A program made the position numbers and the translations under genes. DNA of 64,000 nt, taken from Piscicola geometra (Eukaryota > Annelida > Clitellata > Hirudinida > Piscicolidae). Below are positions 56,501 through 64,000 of this stretch, one piece after another. Below the pieces are notes generated by a model. That model did no database searches. It saw only the letters and a list, made by a program, of their open reading frames with translations, and was not told the origin of the DNA. The stretch is from NCBI GenBank assembly GCA_943735955.1, contig OX030961.1, positions 5,554,420 to 5,618,419 on the forward strand, given 5' to 3'. Within the stretch, counting starts at the first letter, position 1; each line of letters starts with the position of its first letter.

Positions 56501-59500
56501 TAAAATTGATCTTTTTAAAGTTAAAAAAATAGTCATATCTTTATTTATTCAGTTCTGAGTTCATATTGAAGTTTTTAAAATACAATATTTATTTTCAAAT
56601 CACACAAAAAGTTTATTCAATTAAAGTCCTTAAGAAACTACACAAAATTTAATTGAAAACAAATAGAATTTCTGATTTCAGTAAAGATTGCAGCAAGCTA
56701 ATATGATCTCAAAACATCCAGAAGATAAGAGAAAAGTAAATATTAACAAAGACTGACTTGAATAATCTTTCTCAAAATCCTTCAAAATTTTCTTCAGCTT
56801 TTACATTTCCATCTTTGATTTTATATGAATTTTTCTTTTTTTTCTTTCGAGCATAGCCAAACAGGCACATGTTCACAGACATTTCGAACACCTCGACGAT
56901 GGTGAAGAGCGTGCAACCAAGCATGAGGCCTAGGGAGCCTGCAATGTCGGTGAGGAGGGCCATGAAATAGTAGGCTGGTTCGCTCCTCACCTCAGTCACC
57001 TCCATTTGGTTCAGATAGACGCGAGCGATGCCGAAGCTGTTCACAAACTCACCAATTGGTGTGCTCAAGTTCGCCTGCTCAATAACCTCGCGTAAAGTGT
57101 GTTTGCTGAAGGGAGCGACCGTGATGGTCGGCGTGTAGATGAGTTCGTTGCAGAGAGGTGGGCAGTAGCAAGTCGATATGTTGGCAGCGTTTTGCCTGAG
57201 GAAGTTGTTCACAGTTCGGTCTGCACACCGCTCTTGGTAAAAGTCACACACCGGCTCAGTCCCTGTTTATACCGATTATACATCTTTTTATATTTACAGT
57301 TATCAGCTAATTCAAAATATTTCTTCCCTTCATTTAAATAATAAATATCTTGATATATATATATATCAATTAAGGATGCACTTAGCTCATAACTTTCCAA
57401 AGTACCAGAAGATGAAATCGGCCGGCATCCACATATCTTAAAGACTTCCTTCTTCTGACACTCTTCCTGGCACAAAACAGGATTGTAACCCTCGTCGTCC
57501 TTACATGTTCCGTACGGATACTTCTGCCTGCTCATCTTTATTTTGAAAAAGTTTTTTTTAATTTAGGTAAAAAGTTGCTTAAATACGAAACTTGATGAGT
57601 TTTTGCAAGAAGGTTGTTGAACAAAAACCATGTTAAGTGTTTAAACAGTTGAAAAACTCACGCTAGTTACGGTGAAAGTAACAATGTTTTCATAGCCTAT
57701 GAGTAACTTGATGCCAAACTCTTCCACTCTCGAAGGCATTTCAGAGCTGTGCAGCTGCATCTTGAAAGCGGTTGAGGCTAGAAAGAGTGTCTTAGACGCA
57801 AACTATAAAATTTTAACAAAGTTCTTTCAAATTTTAAAACATCTTTATCTACAAAGCTGATAGGCACTTTGAATCCCGCCGTGGTTTCCCGGGTAATGAA
57901 AACCTCTTCTGAATTGGCATACAGGTACAAGTTCAGAGACATCGTTGAGCCGGCCCGATAGATGACCATGTTTGCCAAACCTTTCGAAGAGTTTCTTGAT
58001 GAATGTTTGAAATCAGTCGAGTTTTGAAGTCAATGATTTTAACCATTAATTTCCTTACTTGGGTCGATGCTCAAACATCTGCCAGACGATGTGTATTCAA
58101 GTTTTATAATTTCCGAAGGACAACTTTCCGATTGAAAATCACACTGTCCCAAACGCAGAGTTATATCGATTTAAATGGGTTTTTAAAGTATACTTAATCA
58201 AAGTTTTTCTTTCAATTTGACTTATTGTCGAATGAGGCTTTGTGATAAAAATATAAAATAAGAAATAATTTAATTTAAAACCAACCGATGACTTTTCAAT
58301 AGGGGGAGCTAGATCGTTCCTCAATTCTTGTGTGTAGTTAGGAATTACTCCTACTATTACTGGATCGACATTCAATTCATTATAAAATGGAGGCATAAAC
58401 TGCTTGAAATAATCTACCAAACCTGAATACATTTGATTGAAAACTGTTTTAAACATATTTTCCATTTATGACTGTAAGGCCCATTGTCTACTATGAGAAT
58501 CATTTAAGAATAGATAGAAGAATGTCATAAATGGAACATACCATGTTTTTGAGCTCCAGACTTGGTAATAAAGTTCGTATCACAAACAGTAACTTTAGGG
58601 TATTTCAAGCTTTTCGCAGTAACAAAATCGAATTGCGTCATGGCGGGGAAGGTGAAGAAGTAATAGATGCGTTCGATGCTCATTCCGACTGCCGTGGCCA
58701 ACCCCACGATCACCAAGACCACCCACATGCCTCTCCGGCATCTCGACCGCTTTTTGTCGTAACAGTGCCTCAATCCGACCACTGACAAGCTATCGGCCTC
58801 TTTCATGCACAAACTCTTCAGATCCTCAGGAGTTTCTTTCTCGCTCAGAACGTCATTGGCGTGTTTTCGAACGCAGTTAGTCATCTTTATATCTTCTTCT
58901 AACCAATGTCTTCTGAATCCAATAAATAAATTCAATTCCCAGCCAAAGCTTCAGCAGTTCGTCTCCAATGGCCTTTTATAGCACGATGTACATTGATTAG
59001 AGCAATTGTGCGGTGTGCTCAGCGAACAAGCCCTTTGTCGAATATCGACCTTGCAAATAAGAGCTCCACCAATTCGTGTATACTCACTTGGATGACATTC
59101 CAAAAGAGATTCTCTCGAATGACGATTTTCAAATGCTCTGAAAGGGCTGGTCTATATATCGATTTCACTTCATCACAGGGCATTGGATAAGCCCCAATCT
59201 AATGGAGCAAATGAATAGATTTAAACTGACTTGATAAAATTGTGTCTACTCTTTTTAAAGTGTTTTTTATGAATTTAATTCAAAGAGTAACTTTTTTTGA
59301 ATTAAAATAAAAAATTGAAAATGGAAATAAATGTTTGTTTAATGATTTTCTTAGATAGAGTTCTTTGAAGCTGTTTCAGTTAAGTCCATTAGTAACTGAC
59401 AGTTTCTGACTATGACCAGCTCTTGTAAAAGTTTAATGACAACAATTAATGAACGGACTTTAAGCACGAAGTTAATTCAAGTCCATTAAGAATATATGAA

Positions 59501-62139
59501 GTTTTCTGTCAGTGCAGTTTTTCTCTTTGGAATATACACCTGTTCATAAATGCTCCTGCCTCAAAATGAAATAGTTGTAATTAATTTTTATGGGAAATCA
59601 CAGAATGTGTAAAAAAATCAATTTTAAAAAGCATTTCGTGCTTTTCCAAAAAAATGGCGTTGCTCTTGAGCGACGCTGAATGAGGGCTGTAAAATTCCAA
59701 GATTAGATAAAATAGAAACTTGTTTCTTTAGTTTTCACACCTTTCAATGTTTACTCTTTAATAAAACGTAAAAACTTTTTTTATTCTTTAATTAAAAAAA
59801 CTTTCAACTTCATTATTTTTTAATAAAGTGTAAATACATTTTTTATGTTTTTAAAACATACCAACTGGACTCAATCTTTAGTGGTGCAAAAACGCATAGG
59901 AATAGAATCCGTCGAAACGCAAAAAGATCTTTAACGACCGTTACTTAATGACATTCTTTTTAACTTTTAAAATAAAAAAATAGGTTTTTCTTTATATGAG
60001 TTTAGTCTGTGATTAAATACATGATCTATACATTTATTTATTTAGATTCATTTTGATATAAGTCTTTTGAGATGTAATTCTTCCATAATAGCCGTTCATA
60101 AATTTTCCTTTGCAATGATCGATGCAAACGGAAAAAGAGCGAAAAGCAATCTTCGAAACAATTCATTCTTATGAGGGCAAGCAAACTTTGTTTTATGAAT
60201 TAATTTTCTTGACTGCTTGCAAACCAACGAGCCAGAACTAAATGACTTGTAAACCAGAATTGGAACGTCAAAACAAACATGGTAGGTTAAAAATAAATAA
60301 ATAAAGCCATAGTGGAAAAAGCAAAGATCTTTTTTTTAAATATGTTTGCAGAAGCACATGGAGAACGTTAGGTTGCATTCAAGTTGGTAATCATTGGAGA
60401 AAGGCATGAATAAGTAATACTTCATTCTAGACTGATGTTGAAATCCCCTTAAACCTTCACACCGAATGCCAACAAGCATCTCATAATGCAATTTATTTTG
60501 GAAAATAAAAGCAAACATACTTGATAAAAAGTTTTATATATTCATCTTAATTATAAATTAATCATTTTTTCATTTCCCTTCATTCCAACCACTGCACGTC
60601 TTCATCTAGGTTCTTTATTTCAAACACGGAAGTCATAAAGCCTATACTCCTCGCCTGCAGGTAGTAGCCGTGATATCAATCCTGTTCGTGATAGCTTCCA
60701 CAATCGGCTTGACGGCAAACACGGTTCCATCGCTGCAGGATAAGAACGAGGCGGGTCAGTTGGTTGGCAACAAGCACCTGCTGCTCGTCGAGACAGTTTG
60801 TATTGGTTGGTTCACTCTGGAGTTCACGCTGCGTCTGTGGTCGTCGCCCAACAAGTGTCAGTTCTTCAAGGGCACCCTTAACAACATCGACCTGCTCGCC
60901 ATCATGCCGTACTACGTGTCCTTATGCCTCGGAGAGTCGACCGAAGGCTCCGAACAGATCCAAGAAATACGAAGAGTCGTGCAGGTCTTTCGGATCATGC
61001 GTATTCTGAGAATCCTCAAGCTGGCCAGACACTCGACCGGACTGCAGTCTTTGGGCTACACGCTGCAACAGAGCTACAAGGAGCTGGGCCTGCTGGTGAT
61101 GTTCCTCGCCATCTCGATCCTCGTCTTCTCCAGCCTCGCCTACTTCGCTGAGAAAGACGAACCAAAAACCGCCTACACCAGCATTCCTGAGGCCTTCTGG
61201 TGGGCTGCCATCACCATGACTACCGTAGGCTATGGCGATGTGTACCCTAAAACGCCATGGGGCAAGTTGGTGGGGGCTGCCTGTTGTGTCAGTGGCGTTC
61301 TGGTGATAGCTCTCCCCATCCCGATCATAGTCAGCAACTTCGCAGGATACTACAAAGAACAGATGCGGAAAGAAAAAGACCAGAAGAGACGAGAGGCTAT
61401 GGAAAGAGCCAAAAGAAGCAACAGCTACCACGCCTTCAAGGAAGCCAGCAAGGAGCCTCCCAAATATTCTTTCGAAAATGACAAAGACCTTTCATCATTA
61501 GACAAGGAGCCGAATGCCCGTTCCAGCGTGGTGGTCAACATCGAGAAGACCGTTGACGCAGCGTGCTCTCCAGTCGACAGGATCTCTCTGCCAGCACTGC
61601 CCTCTTCTGCTTCCCATCACAACATCAGCCACAGCAGTCCATCCAACCACATGCTTCCAATTTCAGAATCTATGCACCACAGCAAGCCCCACTCTCTCTC
61701 ACCCTGCCACCACGCTCACTATCGTCCACCAACTCTCGACCTTTTCATTCCTGACCAGGTTTTAATCCCATTTTAGTTTATTTTCGCCATTAATTTGACG
61801 TACCGGCGGCAGACAGTGCGATAACTTCTCGTCTCTTTAATTATCTGCCTGGGACATTCACCTTCCATCTCGCACTGCAGTATTGATGTTTTGAAATAAG
61901 GAGACCTTTCTTGAAGTATTTATGGACTTTTAAAAATGCAAAACTTCGCCCAAAGTTCTCAAAAATCACATTTTTGTTTTAATTTATTTAAAAGCATTGT
62001 TATTCAAAAAACTTCTTGGAACATATTTCACGATAACTTTTGCAGGAATTGAAAGAACTCAGCTCCATACCAGCGCACTGCCGGGAAGCGGTCAGATGGG
62101 TGGGTTCCAAGTGGATGAGCAAGGCGATAAAGGAGACCG
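53547..62139 (+). CDS. Kv2 (Shab-type) voltage-gated potassium channel, 3' end not resolved
   Basis: Delayed-rectifier potassium channel alpha subunit. Exons: 53547-54812, 60661-61758, 62046-62139. Exon 1 encodes a Ser/Asn-rich N-terminal extension of about 260 residues, then the T1 domain ([53 protein letters not shown]) and the Kv2-specific [16 protein letters not shown]. Exon 2 encodes S1-S6: S1 [18 protein letters not shown]4 [20 protein letters not shown], pore TMTTVGYGD (about residue 608), S6 with the ALPIPIIV gate hinge. These match KCNB1/Shab rather than Shaker, Shaw or Shal. An in-frame TAA lies upstream of the ATG. After 61758 (phase 0), exon 62046-62139 ([16 protein letters not shown]) is in frame. 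From there a short exon 62499-62521 would end the protein, or splicing could go to the exon starting at 63983. The first intron hosts a DEG/ENaC gene. Confidence 0.92.
56540..56545 (-). terminator. Candidate polyadenylation signal for the DEG/ENaC gene
   Basis: AATAAA on the minus strand about 230 bp after the stop codon. Confidence 0.4.
56772..58884 (-). CDS. Degenerin/ENaC-family channel nested in the Kv2 intron
   Basis: Two-transmembrane, cysteine-rich trimeric cation channel subunit. Exons (minus): 58884-58542, 58443-58286, 58143-58059, 57980-57868, 57802-57662, 57535-57406, 57262-56772; phases agree, giving 486 aa. TM1: [20 protein letters not shown]; then [11 protein letters not shown] and [12 protein letters not shown], the family post-TM1 motif. 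Extracellular: [76 protein letters not shown]2: [20 protein letters not shown] then VEVFE. The selectivity position reads GCT instead of the usual G-x-S, and the N-terminal HG motif reads VG (SVVGLRHC). Exon 4 has a second in-phase donor (57853), so a 5-residue splice variant is possible. The frame is open upstream of the ATG. Subgroup (FMRFamide-gated, acid-sensing or other) cannot be decided here. Confidence 0.9.
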
Positions 62140-62521
62140 GTTAGTCTTGCAGAAGAGTCTCAGCTTCTTTTTTTTATTTACTTTGCATATAAATTTTGTG
62201 TGTTTTTTCTAGTTGTTTCCCGTGCTATAAGACTACCTAATTGTATTCTATGGCTTTTTGTAAGTATATTAATCTGATCAAGTATATACCTTCTGTGGTT
62301 TTGTGTTAAATGAATATTTATTTCAACCGAATATACAACCTTATCAATTTTTTAAAGTGCACTTGAACGTTCACTGTTTGAAACTATGCCAGAAAATAAC
62401 TTTTGCGTTACATTGTGGAAAGCTTGAAAGCTTTTATCTTTTGTCTTTTTTTGTCGTGATGGAAGAGGTATTGTGCTGAGAATGCCTTTTGATTGCAGTG
62501 GAAGCCCTTCGGAAGCGATAA

Positions 62522-63982
62522 TGAATTCGAGGCGGGGCTGATTGAAGGACGCGAAAGCTCGAACAAAAAGATTGTCAGTTAAAAGTTTGATTTGAAATGA
62601 TTAAAGCGAAAGGACGTAGATTCGGAAAAAAATATTTTGTCGACGCTCGCTCGAGAAAATATATGCGTGTTGAATCGACACAAGCGCTAATTGACGCTAA
62701 TGCCTTTGCAATAGATGTACAAGAAAAGGCATACGCAAGCAGATAGAGATACAGCCACACGTACTACTGGAAAGGCACAATACGAGTAATATATGCACAA
62801 TAACGTACACTCGTGTACGCACACGGACGCAGACGTACATTTTGGGTTGGTTTACAATGGAGGTTTGCGTATTCCAACACCAAATAACTTTTGTTTACTG
62901 GCAAGCAGACAACCTTCCAGTTTGATTCAAATATTAATAAACTAAACAAATATTTTTACAAATTTAAAACAATTCTGTGAACGCATACAAAGTTGAGCAA
63001 ACACGGAATACATTAATTGCATAAAACATCCACCAAAGTGACTGTCATTTCCCGAGGGCTTGTTGTTTGGAGTTTTCATCGCAAGATTCAATCTATCGAG
63101 GCACACTCCGTCAAACACACACGAACAGGGTGTTTGTGAGTTCCATACATGCAGACCAGATTTCAAAAACGTCACTGCGCAAACTTTTCGCTGCAAAAAG
63201 AGGCTGTAAACCATGGCATTTTAAGTTTGACCATGCGTCAAAAGCTACTGAAGAAATTAAGTCACATATTTAAAGTTTAAAATTTGTTGGTTGATATACG
63301 GTTGTAGAATCTACAATGGGTCTACTAGGCGTGCATGCCTGAATCGACTCTGGAGCCATAAACTTGCCAACTCCTCCGCCCTCGTGCATCCACCCTACTT
63401 ATGTGTCTCTCTTGATACTTGAATACCCAATGAGGCGGTGCTCGACACACGCGAGTGTAAGAAAGAACCTTTTTATGCTTTTTTTGTGCTATTTTAACAG
63501 TAAAAAAGGTTTGAGGAGGGAAATTGTATTTTTAAACGCTTAATATCTTTTCATTGAGTTTTATTGCCATCATATTTATCATGGTACTAAGGCTTGATGG
63601 AATGGACGCTGTCATTAAAGGGATGCCATGAAAGGCGAACAATGATTTGAATAAACTATTGAAAATTATTGAAATATCTCAGTTATGATGCACTTTTGAA
63701 CCAAATTTGTAATGTTTATGAAGATGGAAAATCCTTTTCATTCACTCTTAAATTCACGAGAGATTCAAATATTCGTAGTTTAAAAAGAAATAATGAATTA
63801 TTTTCAGAGCAAGATAAATCTGTTTTCCAATTCGATTAAACTTCATTTTTCTTTCAAACTGCAAAGTTATTGTTTCTTTGAGTCACAAAATTCTCAAAAA
63901 TCTTTTATACAAATCACATCTCCATCATTTCTATTTCCAAACTTTTCCATCTCCACCAACCTCACAACCACCCACGTTTCAG
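62522..63982. other. Non-coding stretch after the mapped Kv2 exons
   Basis: Mixed AT-rich sequence with no convincing coding frame on either strand; probably Kv2 intron or 3' UTR. Confidence 0.45.
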
Positions 63983-64000
63983 GATCTCACGGCCACAGCA
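63983..64000 (+). CDS. Possible Kv2 exon start cut by the window edge
   Basis: A pyrimidine-rich tract and TTTCAG precede GATCTCACGGCCACAGCA, open in phase 0 (DLTATA). This phase fits the Kv2 donor at 61758 (phase 0), so it could be an alternative C-terminal exon. Only 18 bases are visible. Confidence 0.3.

Noticed and set aside
58885..58935. Upstream extension of the DEG/ENaC frame
   Set aside because: The extension has no ATG (begins at a TTG); the first Met, MTNCVRKH, is used, though an upstream exon remains possible.

Overview
This is an AT-rich metazoan genomic window with compact, multi-exon genes (introns of about 70 bp to several kb), many long microsatellites and minisatellites, and no prokaryotic features. 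All genes are spliced. I built the models by hand from splice sites, reading-frame phase and recognisable protein homology. The gene set (a RAD52 with the animal-type domain, complexin ending in a CaaX box, a Kv2 channel, a degenerin/ENaC-type channel, a voltage-gated calcium channel beta subunit) indicates a bilaterian animal. RAD52 is absent from flies and nematodes, so a lophotrochozoan such as an annelid or leech is the best guess. That taxonomic step is inference.

Layout, left to right. A pure (GT)n array (1-315) precedes the 3' half of a plus-strand srGAP gene (RhoGAP, SH3, long low-complexity tail; 393-4399), whose last exon carries a frame-shifting 44-bp tandem duplication. A plus-strand calcium channel beta subunit follows (7179-12197). 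After a 3.3-kb non-coding stretch comes a complete minus-strand Rap2 GTPase (15540-16848), divergent from plus-strand katanin p80 (KATNB1; 17731-22899). The katanin introns hold minisatellites and a hAT-like MITE. KATNB1 converges on minus-strand RAD52 (23495-26056), and complexin lies behind RAD52 on the same strand (27311-30933). A gene-poor 7.4 kb with a second large (GT)n array separates complexin from a plus-strand ARHGAP20-type PH/RA/RhoGAP gene (38380-48407). A tiny minus-strand gene for an 80-aa single-pass membrane protein (49384-49743) sits head-to-head with a plus-strand gene for a probable GPI-anchored, cysteine-rich secreted protein (50376-52884). The right end is a Kv2/Shab potassium channel (53547 onward). 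Its 5.8-kb intron contains a complete degenerin/ENaC-like channel gene on the opposite strand (56772-58884).

There is no operon logic. Several products share neuronal themes: srGAP (guidance and cytoskeleton), calcium channel beta, complexin, Kv2 and DEG/ENaC (excitability and release), and Rap2 with ARHGAP20 (small-GTPase signalling; ARHGAP20 is a known Rap effector in mammals). RAD52 and katanin are housekeeping genes. The most distinctive structural theme is that several tandem-repeat arrays in the Rap2-KATNB1 stretch start or stop exactly at a splice site or the stop codon.
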